Positions 1 through 11,807 of a stretch of DNA of 64,000 nucleotides are shown here, piece by piece. A model generated the notes under the pieces. That model did no database searches, was not told the origin of the DNA, and was given only the letters and a program-made list of their open reading frames with translations. The DNA is from Amblyomma americanum. Its lineage: Eukaryota > Arthropoda > Arachnida > Ixodida > Ixodidae. The DNA lies in the NCBI RefSeq assembly GCF_052857255.1, contig NW_027526743.1:1-64000 (forward strand), read 5' to 3'. Within the stretch, counting starts at the first letter, position 1. Each line of letters begins with the position of its first letter. A program made the translations under genes and the position numbers.

Positions 1-1562
1 GCGCAGTTATAAGAGAAAAAGTTTTGACGCGTGTCACAGACACACTTGTAAAACCGATGTGTTCAGATTTAGCTCGTTTCGGTCTGAAACAGCTTGTTTC
101 GTAGTAATAAGCAAGAATACATGCTTTTCGCGCAGTTATAAGAGAAAAAGTTTTGACGCGTATCAGAGGAACACTTGTAAAACCTTTGTGTTGTGATTTA
201 GCTCATTTTGGTCTAAAACAGCTTGTTTCGCTCTATTAAGCAAGAATACATGCTTTTCGCGCAGTTATAAGAGAAAAAGTTTTGACGCGTATTAGAGAGA
301 CACTTGTAAAACCGATGTGTTGTGATTTAGCTCGTTTCGGTCTAAAACAGCTTGTTTCGTTGTATTAAGCAAGAATACATGCTTTTCGCGCAGTTATAAG
401 AGAAAAAGTTTTGACGAGTATCACGTGGATACTTGTAAAACCGATGTGTTCAGATTTAGCTCGTTTCGGTCTAAAACAGCTTGTTTCGTTGTATTAAGCA
501 CGAATACATGCTTTTCGCGCAGTTATAAGAGAAAAAGTTTTGACGCGTATCAGAGGAACACTTGTAAAACCGATGTGTTTTGATTTAGCTCATTTCGGTC
601 TAAAACAGCTTGTTTCGCTGTATTGAGCAAGAATACATGCTTTTCGCGCAGTTATAAGAGAAAAAGTTTTGACGCGTATCAGAGGAACACTTGTAAAACC
701 GATGTGTTCCGATTTAGCTCGTTTCGGTCTAAAACAGCTTGTTTCGTTGTATTAAGCACGAATACATGCTTTACGCGCAGTTATAGAAGAAAAAGTTTTG
801 ACGCGTATCAGAGACACTTGTAAAACCGATGTGTTGTGATTTAGCTCGTTTCGGTCTAAAACAGCTTGTTTCGTTGTATTAAGCAAGAATACATGCTTTT
901 CGCCCAGTTATAAGAGAAAAAGTTTTGACGAGTATCACGTGGATACTTGTAAAACCGATGTGTTCAGATTTAGCTCGTTTCGGTCTAAAACAGCTTGTTT
1001 CGTTGTATTAAGCAAGAATACATGCTTTTCACGCAGTTATAAGAGAAAAAGTTTTGACGAGTATCACGCGGAACACTTGTAATACCGATGTGTTGTGATT
1101 TAGCTCGTTTCGGTTTAAAACAGCTTGTTTCGCTGTATTAAGCAAGAATACATGCTTTTCGCGCAGTTATAAGAGAAAAAGTTTTGACGCGTATCAGAGG
1201 AACACTTGTAAAACCGATGTGTTGTGATTTAGCTCATTTCGGTCTAAAACAGCTTGTTTCGTTGTATTAAGCAAGAATACACGCTTTACGCGCAGTTATA
1301 GAAGAAAAAGTTTTGACGCGTATCAGAGAGACACTTGTAAAACCGATGTGTTGTGATTTAGCTCGTTTCGGTCTAAAACAGCTTGTTTCGTTGTATTAAG
1401 CAAGAATACATGCTTTTCGCGCAGTTATAAGAGAAAAAGTTTTGACGAGTATCACGTGGATACTTGTAAAACCGATGTGTTCAGATTTAGCTCGTTTCGG
1501 TCTAAAACAGCTTGTTTCGTTGTATTAAGCACGAATACATGCTTTTCGCGCAGTTATAAGAG

Positions 1563-1600
1563 TATCACGATTATCACGAGTTATAAGAGTATCACGAGTA
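1563..1600 (+). repeat. 34-bp expansion, type A (HOR alpha copy 1)
   Basis: Replaces four A residues after GTTATAAGAG with 38 bases built from local words: TATCACG, ATTATCACG, AGTTATAAGAG, TATCACGAGTA. Net gain 34 bp. Both words occur in the same monomer (GTTATAAGAG at its start, GAGTATCAC further on), so slippage or template switching inside the monomer can produce it without outside DNA. Confidence 0.92.
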
Positions 1601-2114
1601 AGTTTTGACGAGTATCACGTGGAACACTTGTAATACCGATGTGTTGTGATTTAGCTCGTTTCGGTCTAAAACAGCTTGTTTCGCTGTATTAAGCAAGAAT
1701 ACATGCTTTTCGCGCAGTTATAAGAGAAAAAGTTTTGACGAGTATCACTTGGAACACTTGTAGTACCGATGTATTGTGATTTAGCTCGTTTCGGTCTAAA
1801 ACAACTTGATTCGCTGTATTAAGCAAGAATACATGCTTTTCGCGCAGTTATAAGAGAAAAAGTTTTGACGCGTATTAGAGAGACACTTGTAAAACCGATG
1901 TGTTGTGATTTAGCTCGTTTCGGTCTAAAACAGCTTGTTTCGTTGTATTAAGCAAGAATACATGCTTTTCGCGCAGTTATAAGAGAAAAAGTTTTGACGA
2001 GTATCACGTAGATACTTGTAAAACCGATGTGTTCAGATTTTGCTCGTTTCGGTCTAAAACAGCTTGTTTCGTTGTATTAAGCACGAATACATGCTTTTCG
2101 CGCAGTTATAAGAG

Positions 2115-2152
2115 TATCACGAGTATCACGAGTTATAAGAGTATCACGAGTA
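2115..2152 (+). repeat. 34-bp expansion, type B (HOR alpha copy 1)
   Basis: Same length and position in the monomer as type A, reading ACGAGTATCACG where type A reads ACGATTATCACG. It sits 552 bp after type A, four monomers on. Confidence 0.92.
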
Positions 2153-3807
2153 AGTTTTGACGAGTATCACGTGGAACACTTGTAATACCGATGTGTTGTG
2201 ATTTAGCTCGTTTCGGTCTAAAACAGCTTGTTTCGCTGTATTAAGCAAGAATACATGCTTTTCGCGCAGTTATAAGAGAAAAAGTTTTGACGAGTATCAC
2301 TTGGAACACTTGTAGTACCGATGTGTTGTGATTTAGCTCGTTTCGGTCTAAAACAACTTGATTCGCTGTATTAAGCAAGAATACATGCTTTTCGCGCAGT
2401 TATAAAAGAAAAAGTTTTGACGCGTATCAGAGGAACACTTGTAAAACCGATGTGTTGTGATTTAGCTCATTTCGGTCTAAAACAGCTTGTTTCGCTGTAT
2501 TAAGCAAGAATACATGCTTTTCGCGCAGTTATAAGAGAAAAAGTTTTGACGAGTATCACGTGGATACTTGTAAGACCGATGTGTTCAGATTTAGCTCGTT
2601 TCGGTCTAAAACAGCTTGTTTCGTTGTATTAAGCAAGAATACATGCTTTTCGCGCAGTTATAAGAGAAAAAGTTTTGACGCGTATTAGAGAGACACTTGT
2701 AAAACCGATATGTTGTGATTTAGCTCGTTTCGGTCTAAAACAGCTTGTTTCGTTGTATTAAGCAAGAATACATGCTTTTCGCGCAGTTATAAGAGAAAAA
2801 GTTTTGACGAGTATCACGTGGATACTTGTAAAACCGATGTGTTCAGATTTAGCTCGTTTCGGTCTAAAACAGCTTGTTTCGTTGTATTAAGCACGAATAC
2901 ATGCTTTTCGCGCAGTTATAAGAGAAAATGTTTTGACGCGTATCAGAGGAACACTTGTAAAACCGATGTGTTGTGATTTAGCTCATTTCGGTCTAAAACA
3001 GCTTGTTTCGCTGTATTAAGCAAGAATACATGCTTTTCGCGCAGTTATAAGAGAAAAAGTTTTGACGCGTGTCACAGGGACACTTGTGAAACCGATGTGT
3101 TCAGATTTAGCTCGTTTCGGTCTGAAACAGCTTGTTTCGTTGTATTAAGCACGAATACATGCTTTTCGCGCAGTTATAAGAGAAAAGGTTTAGACGCGTA
3201 TCACAGGGACACTTGTAAAACCGATGTGTTCAGATTTAGCTCGTTTCGGTCTAAAACAACTTGTTTCGTTGTATTAAGCACGAATACATGCTTTAGGCGC
3301 AGTTATAGAAGAAAAAGTTGACGCGTATTAGACACTTGTAAAACCGATGTGTTGTGATTTAGCTCGTTTCGGTCTAAAACAGCTTGTTTCGTTGTATTAA
3401 GCACGAATACATGCTTTTCGCGCAGTATTAAGAGAAAAAGTTTTGACGAGTATCACGTGGAACACTTGTAATACCGATGTGTTGTGATTTAGCTCGTTTC
3501 GGTTTAAAACAGCTTGTTTCGCTGTATTAAGCAAGAATACATGCTTTTCGCGCAGTTATAAGAGAAAAAGTTTTGACGCGTATCAGAGGAACACTTGTAA
3601 AACCGATGTGTTGTGATTTAGCTCATTTCGGTCTAAAACAGCTTGTTTCGCTGTATTAAGCAAGAATACATGCTTTTCGCGCAGTTATAAGAGAAAAAGT
3701 TTTGACGCGTGTCACAGACACACTTGTAAAACCGATGTGTTCAGATTTAGCTCGTTTCGGTCTGAAACAGCTTGTTTCGTAGTAATAAGCAAGAATACAT
3801 GCTTTTC

Positions 3808-5095
3808 GCGCAGTTATAAGAGAAAAAGTTTTGACGCGTATCAGAGGAACACTTGTAAAACCTTTGTGTTGTGATTTAGCTCGTTTTGGTCTAAACAGCT
3901 TGTTTCGCTCTATTAAGCAAGAATACATGCTTTTCGCGCAGTTATAAGAGAAAAAGTTTTGACGCGTATTAGAGAGACACTTGTAAAACCGATGTGTTGT
4001 GATTTAGCTCGTTTCGGTCTAAAACAGCTTGTTTCGTTGTATTAAGCAAGAATACATGCTTTTCGCGCAGTTATAGGAGAAAAAGTTTTGACGAGTATCA
4101 CGTGGATACTTGTAAAACCGATGTGTTCAGATTTAGCTCGTTTCGGTCTAAAACAGCTTGTTTCGTTGTATTAAGCACGAATACATGCTTTTCGCGCAGT
4201 TATAAGAGAAAAAGTTTTGACGCGTATCAGAGGAACACTTGTAAAACCGATGTGTTGTGATTTAGCTCATTTCGGTCTAAAACAGCTTGTTTCGCTGTAT
4301 TGAGCAAGAATACATGCTTTTCGCGCAGTTATAAGAGAAAAAGTTTTGACGCGTATCAGAGGAACACTTGTAAAACCGATGTGTTCCGATTTAGCTCGTT
4401 TCGGTCTAAAACAGCTTGTTTCGTTGTATTAAGCACGAATACATGCTTTACGCGCAGTTATAGAAGAAAAAGTTTTGACGCGTATCAGAGACACTTGTAA
4501 AACCGATGTGTTGTGATTTAGCTCGTTTCGGTCTAAAACAGCTTGTTTCGTTGTATTAAGCAAGAATACATGCTTTTCGCCCAGTTATAAGAGAAAAAGT
4601 TTTGACGAGTATCACGTGGATACTTGTAAAACCGATGTGTTCAGATTTAGCTCGTTTCGGTCTAAAACAGCTTGTTTCGTTGTATTAAGCAAGAATACAT
4701 GCTTTTCACGCAGTTATAAGAGAAAAAGTTTTGACGAGTATCACGCGGAACACTTGTAATACCGATGTGTTGTGATTTAGCTCGTTTCGGTTTAAAACAG
4801 CTTGTTTCGCTGTATTAAGCAAGAATACATGCTTTTCGCGCAGTTATAAGAGAAAAAGTTTTGACGCGTATCAGAGGAACACTTGTAAAACCGATGTGTT
4901 GTGATTTAGCTCATTTCGGTCTAAAACAGCTTGTTTCGTTGTATTAAGCAAGAATACACGCTTTACGCGCAGTTATAGAAGAAAAAGTTTTGACGCGTAT
5001 CAGAGAGACACTTGTAAAACCGATGTGTTGTGATTTAGCTCGTTTCGGTCTAAAACAGCTTGTTTCGTTGTATTAAGCAAGAATACATGCTTTTC
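3808..5095 (+). repeat. First arm of 10-monomer tandem duplication
   Basis: Monomers 2 to 11 of HOR alpha (1,288 bp, one base shorter than its partner because of the deletion near 3895). The next arm starts at 5096 exactly at a monomer joint, with the same CCTTTGTG monomer. Unequal crossing-over between misaligned monomers 2 and 12 of neighbouring HOR copies would give this structure; that mechanism is inferred. Confidence 0.9.
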
Positions 5096-6384
5096 GCGCA
5101 GTTATAAGAGAAAAAGTTTTGACGCGTATCAGAGGAACACTTGTAAAACCTTTGTGTTGTGATTTAGCTCGTTTTGGTCTAAAACAGCTTGTTTCGCTCT
5201 ATTAAGCAAGAATACATGCTTTTCGCGCAGTTATAAGAGAAAAAGTTTTGACGCGTATTAGAGAGACACTTGTAAAACCGATGTGTTGTGATTTAGCTCG
5301 TTTCGGTCTAAAACAGCTTGTTTCGTTGTATTAAGCACGAATACATGCTTTTCGCGCAGTTATAAGAGAAAAAGTTTTGACGAGTGTCACGTGGATACTT
5401 GTAAAACCGATGTGTTCAGATTTAGCTCGTTTCGGTCTAAAACAGCTTGTTTCGTTGTATTAAGCACGAATACATGCTTTTCGCGCAGTTATAAGAGAAA
5501 AAGTTTTGACGCGTATCAGAGGAACACTTGTAAAACCGATGTGTTGTGATTTAGCTCATTTCGGTCTAAAACAGCTTGTTTCGCTGTATTGAGCAAGAAT
5601 ACATGCTTTTCGCGCAGTTATAAGAGAAAAAGTTTTGACGCGTATCAGAGGAACACTTGTAAAACCGATGTGTTCCGATTTAGCTCGTTTCGGTCTAAAA
5701 CAGCTTGTTTCGTTGTATTAAGCACGAATACATGCTTTACGCGCAGTTATAGAAGAAAAAGTTTTGACGCGTATCAGAGACACTTGTAAAACCGATGTGT
5801 TGTGATTTAGCTCGTTTCGGTCTAAAACAGCTTGTTTCGTTGTATTAAGCAAGAATACATGCTTTTCGCCCAGTTATAAGAGAAAAAGTTTTGACGAGTA
5901 TCACGTGGATACTTGTAAAACCGATGTGTTCAGATTTAGCTCGTTTCGGTCTAAAACAGCTTGTTTCGTTGTATTAAGCAAGAATACATGCTTTTCACGC
6001 AGTTATAAGAGAAAAAGTTTTGACGAGTATCACGCGGAACACTTGTAATACCGATGTGTTGTGATTTAGCTCGTTTCGGTTTAAAACAGCTTGTTTCGCT
6101 GTATTAAGCAAGAATACATGCTTTTCGCGCAGTTATAAGAGAAAAAGTTTTGACGCGTATCAGAGGAACACTTGTAAAACCGATGTGTTGTGATTTAGCT
6201 CATTTCGGTCTAAAACAGCTTGTTTCGTTGTATTAAGCAAGAACACACGCTTTACGCGCAGTTATAGAAGAAAAAGTTTTGACGCGTATCAGAGAGACAC
6301 TTGTAAAACCGATGTGTTGTGATTTAGCTCGTTTCGGTCTAAAACAGCTTGTTTCGTTGTATTAAGCAAGAATACATGCTTTTC
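5096..6384 (+). repeat. Second arm of 10-monomer tandem duplication
   Basis: Repeats monomers 2-11 (1,289 bp) and then joins monomer 12 at 6385. It differs from the first arm at few sites: AGCACGAATAC instead of AGCAAGAATAC near 5335, GAGTGTCACGTGG instead of GAGTATCACGTGG near 5382, and GAACACACGC instead of GAATACACGC near 6241. So few differences imply a recent event compared with the divergence between monomer classes. Confidence 0.9.
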
Positions 6385-6528
6385 GCGCAGTTATAAGAGA
6401 AAAAGTTTTGACGAGTATCACGTGGATACTTGTAAAACCGATGTGTTCAGATTTAGCTCGTTTCGGTCTAAAACAGCTTGTTTCGTTGTATTAAGCACGA
6501 ATACATGCTTTTCGCGCAGTTATAAGAG

Positions 6529-6566
6529 TATCACGATTATCACGAGTTATAAGAGTATCACGAGTA
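6529..6566 (+). repeat. 34-bp expansion, type A (HOR alpha copy 2)
   Basis: Identical by eye to 1563-1600; lies just after the 10-mer duplication and is not itself duplicated. Confidence 0.9.
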
Positions 6567-7080
6567 AGTTTTGACGAGTATCACGTGGAACACTTGTAAT
6601 ACCGATGTGTTGTGATTTAGCTCGTTTCGGTCTAAAACAGCTTGTTTCGCTGTATTAAGCAAGAATACATGCTTTTCGCGCAGTTATAAGAGAAAAAGTT
6701 TTGACGAGTATCACTTGGAACACTTGTAGTACCGATGTATTGTGATTTAGCTCGTTTCGGTCTAAAACAACTTGATTCGCTGTATTAAGCAAGAATACAT
6801 GCTTTTCGCGCAGTTATAAGAGAAAAAGTTTTGACGCGTATTAGAGAGACACTTGTAAAACCGATGTGTTGTGATTTAGCTCGTTTCGGTCTAAAACAGC
6901 TTGTTTCGTTGTATTAAGCAAGAATACATGCTTTTCGCGCAGTTATAAGAGAAAAAGTTTTGACGAGTATCACGTAGATACTTGTAAAACCGATGTGTTC
7001 AGATTTTGCTCGTTTCGGTCTAAAACAGCTTGTTTCGTTGTATTAAGCACGAATACATGCTTTTCGCGCAGTTATAAGAG

Positions 7081-7118
7081 TATCACGAGTATCACGAGTT
7101 ATAAGAGTATCACGAGTA
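7081..7118 (+). repeat. 34-bp expansion, type B (HOR alpha copy 2)
   Basis: Identical by eye to 2115-2152, again 552 bp after its type A partner. Confidence 0.9.
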
Positions 7119-8644
7119 AGTTTTGACGAGTATCACGTGGAACACTTGTAATACCGATGTGTTGTGATTTAGCTCGTTTCGGTCTAAAACAGCTTGTTTC
7201 GCTGTATTAAGCAAGAATACATGCTTTTCGCGCAGTTATAAGAGAAAAAGTTTTGACGAGTATCACTTGGAACACTTGTAGTACCGATGTGTTGTGATTT
7301 AGCTCGTTTCGGTCTAAAACAACTTGATTCGCTGTATTAAGCAAGAATACATGCTTTTCGCGCAGTTATAAAAGAAAAAGTTTTGACGCGTATCAGAGGA
7401 ACACTTGTAAAACCGATGTGTTGTGATTTAGCTCATTTCGGTCTAAAACAGCTTGTTTCGCTGTATTAAGCAAGAATACATGCTTTTCGCGCAGTTATAA
7501 GAGAAAAAGTTTTGACGAGTATCACGTGGATACTTGTAAAACCGATGTGTTCAGATTTAGCTCGTTTCGGTCTAAAACAGCTTGTTTCGTTGTAATAAGC
7601 AAGAATACATGCTTTTCGCGCAGTTATAAGAGAAAAAGTTTTGACGCGTATTAGAGAGACACTTGTAAAACCGATGTGTTGTGATTTAGCTCGTTTCGGT
7701 CTAAAACAGCTTGTTTCGTTGTATTAAGCAAGAATACATGCTTTTCGCGCAGTTATAAGAGAAAAAGTTTTGACGAGTATCACGTGGATACTTGTAAAAC
7801 CGATGTGTTCAGATTTAGCTCGTTTCGGTCTAAAACAGCTTGTTTCGTTGTATTAAGCACGAATACATGCTTTTCGCGCAGTTATAAGAGAAAATGTTTT
7901 GACGCGTATCAGAGGAACACTTGTAAAACCGATGTGTTGTGATTTAGCTCATTTCGGTCTAAAACAGCTTGTTTCGCTGTATTAAGCAAGAATACATGCT
8001 TTTCGCGCAGTTATAAGAGAAAAAGTTTTGACGCGTGTCACAGGGACACTTGTGAAACCGATGTGTTCAGATTTAGCTCGTTTCGGTCTGAAACAGCTTG
8101 TTTCGTTGTATTAAGCACGAATACATGCTTTTCGCGCAGTTATAAGAGAAAAGGTTTAGACGCGTATCACAGGGACACTTGTAAAACCGATGTGTTCAGA
8201 TTTAGCTCGTTTCGGTCTAAAACAACTTGTTTCGTTGTATTAAGCACGAATACATGCTTTAGGCGCAGTTATAGAAGAAAAAGTTGACGCGTATTAGACA
8301 CTTGTAAAACCGATGTGTTGTGATTTAGCTCGTTTCGGTCTAAAACAGCTTGTTTCGTTGTATTAAGCACGAATACATGCTTTTCGCGCAGTATTAAGAG
8401 AAAAAGTTTTGACGAGTATCACGTGGAACACTTGTAATACCGATGTGTTGTGATTTAGCTCGTTTCGGTTTAAAACAGCTTGTTTCGCTGTATTAAGCAA
8501 GAATACATGCTTTTCGCGCAGTTATAAGAGAAAAAGTTTTGACGCGTATCAGAGGAACACTTGTAAAACCGATGTGTTGTGATTTAGCTCATTTCGGTCT
8601 AAAACAGCTTGTTTCGCTGTATTAAGCAAGAATACATGCTTTTC

Positions 8645-9677
8645 GCGCAGTTATAAGAGAAAAAGTTTTGACGCGTGTCACAGACACACTTGTAAAACCG
8701 ATGTGTTCAGATTTAGCTCGTTTCGGTCTGAAACAGCTTGTTTCGTAGTAATAAGCAAGAATACATGCTTTTCGCGCAGTTATAAGAGAAAAAGTTTTGA
8801 CGCGTATCAGAGGAACACTTGTAAAACCTTTGTGTTGTGATTTAGCTCGTTTTGGTCTAAAACAGCTTGTTTCGCTCTATTAAGCAAGAATACATGCTTT
8901 TCGCGCAGTTATAAGAGAAAAAGTTTTGACGCGTATTAGAGAGACACTTGTAAAACCGATGTGTTGTGATTTAGCTCGTTTCGGTCTAAAACAGCTTGTT
9001 TCGTTGTATTAAGCAAGAATACATGCTTTTCGCGCAGTTATAAGAGAAAAAGTTTTGACGAGTATCACGTGGATACTTGTAAAACCGATGTGTTCAGATT
9101 TAGCTCGTTTCGGTCTAAAACAGCTTGTTTCGTTGTATTAAGCACGAATACATGCTTTTCGCGCAGTTATAAGAGAAAAAGTTTTGACGCGTATCAGAGG
9201 AACACTTGTAAAACCGATGTGTTGTGATTTAGCTCATTTCGGTCTAAAACAGCTTGTTTCGCTGTATTGAGCAAGAATACATGCTTTTCGCGCAGTTATA
9301 AGAGAAAAAGTTTTGACGCGTATCAGAGGAACACTTGTAAAACCGATGTGTTCCGATTTAGCTCGTTTCGGTCTAAAACAGCTTGTTTCGTTGTATTAAG
9401 CACGAATACATGCTTTACGCGCAGTTATAAGAGAAAAAGTTTTGACGAGTATCACGCGGAACACTTGTAATACCGATGTGTTGTGATTTAGCTCGTTTCG
9501 GTTTAAAACAGCTTGTTTCGCTGTATTAAGCAAGAATACATGCTTTTCGCGCAGTTATAAGAGAAAAAGTTTTGACGCGTATCAGAGGAACACTTGTAAA
9601 ACCGATGTGTTGTGATTTAGCTCATTTCGGTCTAAAACAGCTTGTTTCGCTGTATTAAGCAAGAATACATGCTTTTC
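8645..9677 (+). repeat. Higher-order repeat alpha, copy 3, truncated
   Basis: Monomers 1-6 of alpha (8645-9418) followed directly by monomers 9 and 10 (9419-9677). Monomers 7 and 8 (256 bp) are missing: the CTTTACG end of monomer 6 joins a TTATAAGAG monomer carrying CACGCGGAAC. After monomer 10 the order leaves alpha and enters beta. The partner at 21412-22700 keeps monomers 7 and 8, so the deletion is private to this copy. Confidence 0.88.
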
Positions 9678-10718
9678 GCGCAGTTATAAGAGAAAAAGTT
9701 TTGACGCGTGTCACAGGGACACTTGTAAAACCGATGTGTTCAGATTTAGCTCGTTTCGGTCTGAAACAGCTTGTTTCGTTGTATTAAGCACGAATACATG
9801 CTTTTCGCGCAGTTATAAGAGAGAAAGTTTAGACACGTATCAGAGCAACACTTGTAAAACCGATGTGTTGTGATTTAGCTCGTTTCGGTCTAAAACAGCT
9901 TGTTTCGTAGTATTAAGCAAGAATACATGCTTTTCGCGCAGTTATAAGAGAAAAAGTTTTGACGCGTATCAGAGGAACACTTGTAAAACCTTTGTGTTGT
10001 GATTTAGCTCGTTTCGGTCTAAAACAGCTTGTTTCGCTGTATTAAGCAAGAATACATGCTTTTCGCGCAGTTATAAGAGAAAAAGTTTTGACGCGTGTCA
10101 CAGGGACACTTGTAAAACCGATGTGTTCAGATTTAGCTCGTTTCGGTCTAAAACAACTTGTTTCGTTGTATTAAGCACGAATACATGCTTTAGGCGCAGT
10201 TATAGAAGAAAAAGTTGACGCGTATTAGACACTTGTAAAACCGATGTGTTGTGATTTAGCTCGTTTCTGTCTAAAACAGCTTGTTTCGTTGTATTAAGCA
10301 AGAATACATGCTTTTCGCGCAGTTATAAGAGAAAAAGTTTTGACGAGTATTACGTGGATACTTGTAAAACCGATGTGTTCAGATTTAGCTCGTTTCGGTC
10401 TAAAACAGCTTGTTTCGTTGTATTAAGCAAGAATACACGCTTTACGCGCAGTTATAGAAGAAAAAGTTTTGACGCGTATCAGAGAGACACTTGTAAAACC
10501 GATGTGTTGTGATTTAGCTCGTTTCGGTCTAAAACAGCTTGTTTCGTTGTATTAAGCAAGAATACATGCTTTTCGCGCAGTTATAAGAGAAAAACTTTTG
10601 ACGAGTATCACGTGGATACTTGTAAAACCGATGTGTTCAGATTTAGCTCGTTTCGGTCTAAAACAGCTTGTTTCGTTGTATTAAGCACGAATACATGCTT
10701 TTCGCGCAGTTATAAGAG

Positions 10719-10756
10719 TATCACGATTATCACGAGTTATAAGAGTATCACGAGTA
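10719..10756 (+). repeat. 34-bp expansion, type A (beta copy 1)
   Basis: Type A in beta. The four monomers that follow it in alpha also follow it here, so this stretch is common to both HORs. Confidence 0.9.
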
Positions 10757-11270
10757 AGTTTTGACGAGTATCACGTGGAACACTTGTAATACCGATGTGT
10801 TGTGATTTAGCTCGTTTCGGTCTAAAACAGCTTGTTTCGCTGTATTAAGCAAGAATACATGCTTTTCGCGCAGTTATAAGAGAAAAAGTTTTGACGAGTA
10901 TCACTTGGAACACTTGTAGTACCGATGTGTTGTGATTTAGCTCGTTTCGGTCTAAAACAACTTGATTCGCTTTATTAAGCAAGAATACATGCTTTTCGCG
11001 CAGTTATAAGAGAAAAAGTTTTGACGCGTATTAGAGAGACACTTGTAAAACCGATGTGTTGTGATTTAGCTCGTTTCGGTCTAAAACAGCTTGTTTCGTT
11101 GTATTAAGCAAGAATACATGCTTTTCGCGCAGTTATAAGAGAAAAAGTTTTGACGAGTATCACGTAGATACTTGTAAAACCGATGTGTTCAGATTTAGCT
11201 CGTTTCGGTCTAAAACAGCTTGTTTCGTTGTATTAAGCACGAATACATGCTTTTCGCGCAGTTATAAGAG

Positions 11271-11308
11271 TATCACGAGTATCAAGAGTTATAAGAGTAT
11301 CACGAGTA
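11271..11308 (+). repeat. 34-bp expansion, type B' (beta copy 1)
   Basis: Type B with GTATCAAGAG in place of GTATCACGAG. This C-to-A change is found in all beta copies of type B and in no alpha copy, so it diagnoses the HOR family. Confidence 0.9.
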
Positions 11309-11678
11309 AGTTTTGACGAGTATCACGTGGAACACTTGTAATACCGATGTGTTGTGATTTAGCTCGTTTCGGTCTAAAACAGCTTGTTTCGCTGTATTAA
11401 GCAAGAATACATGCTTTTCGCGCAGTTATAAGAGAAAAAGTTTTGACGAGTATCACTTGGAACACTTGTAGTACCGATGTGTTGTGATTTAGCTCGTTTC
11501 GGTCTAAAACAACTTGATTCGCTGTATTAAGCAAGAATACATGCTTTTCGCGCAGTTATAAAAGAAAAAGTTTTGACGCGTATCAGAGGAACACTTGTAA
11601 AACCGATGTGTTGTGATTTAGCTCATTTCGGTCTAAAACAGCTTGTTTCGCTGTATTAAGCAAGAATACATGCTTTTC

Positions 11679-11807
11679 GCGCAGTTATAAGAGAAAAAGT
11701 TTTGACGAGTATCACGTGGATACTTGTAAAACTGATGTGTTCAGATTTAGCTCGTTTCGGTCTAAAACAGCTTGTTTCGCTGTATTAAGCAAGAATACAT
11801 GCTTTTC
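11679..11807 (+). repeat. Representative monomer of the CACGTG class
   Basis: Same architecture as the ACGCGT class, but after GTTTTGAC it reads GAGTATCACGTGGATAC, with ATCACGTG at 11711-11718. The downstream box is TTCAGATTT instead of TTGTGATTT. Monomers with CAGATTT are usually this class or the GTGTCACAGGG class. A 130-bp relative reads GTGGAACACTTGTAATACC and keeps GTGATTT. The extra base in that relative shifts frame and brings a TAA in phase, which ends many of the short open frames. Confidence 0.9.

Larger units (their letters stand above)
1..3678 (+). repeat. Higher-order repeat alpha, copy 1 (28 monomers)
   Basis: Twenty-eight monomers in a fixed order. Landmarks: a GTGTCACAGACAC monomer ending TAGTAATAAGC (1); CCTTTGTG monomer (130); CTGTATTGAGC (near 620); CCGATTT monomer ending CTTTACG (646); shortened monomer (775); 34-bp expansion monomers at 1548 and 2100; GGTTTAGACGC monomer ending CTTTAGG (from about 3168); shortest monomer, ATTAGACAC (from about 3297). 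The length fits the class lengths: 28 x 129, plus two 34-bp expansions, plus six 130-bp monomers, minus 8 bp of deletions, gives 3,678. The order restarts at 3679. Confidence 0.93.
3679..8644 (+). repeat. Higher-order repeat alpha, copy 2, with internal 10-mer duplication (38 monomers)
   Basis: Base 3679 corresponds to base 1. The monomer order follows copy 1 to monomer 11, then monomers 2-11 are repeated, then monomers 12-28 follow. Markers shift accordingly: the expansion monomers at 1548 and 2100 recur at 6514 and 7066 (offset 4,966), and the monomer ending in the GGTTTAGACGC region recurs at the same offset. A single-base deletion in monomer 2 (near 3895, GTCTAAACAG) is absent from the other copies. 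Confidence 0.92.

Noticed and set aside
623..823. 66-codon frame repeated identically at 623, 4300, 5589, 18357 and 22034
   Set aside because: It starts at TTG (TTGAGCAAG) and spans the CCGATTT monomer and its neighbour. Its recurrence reflects HOR copying, not a gene family.
1563..1600. The 34-bp expansion as a mobile insertion or recombination site
   Set aside because: It is fully explained by words already in the monomer (GTTATAAGAG, GAGTATCAC), has no terminal inverted repeats or target-site duplication, and always sits at the same monomer position.
3656..3928. Reverse-strand frames with an ATG (GCATGTATTC read on the minus strand)
   Set aside because: The ATG is part of nearly every monomer, the frames are short and satellite-only, and equivalents are interrupted in most copies.
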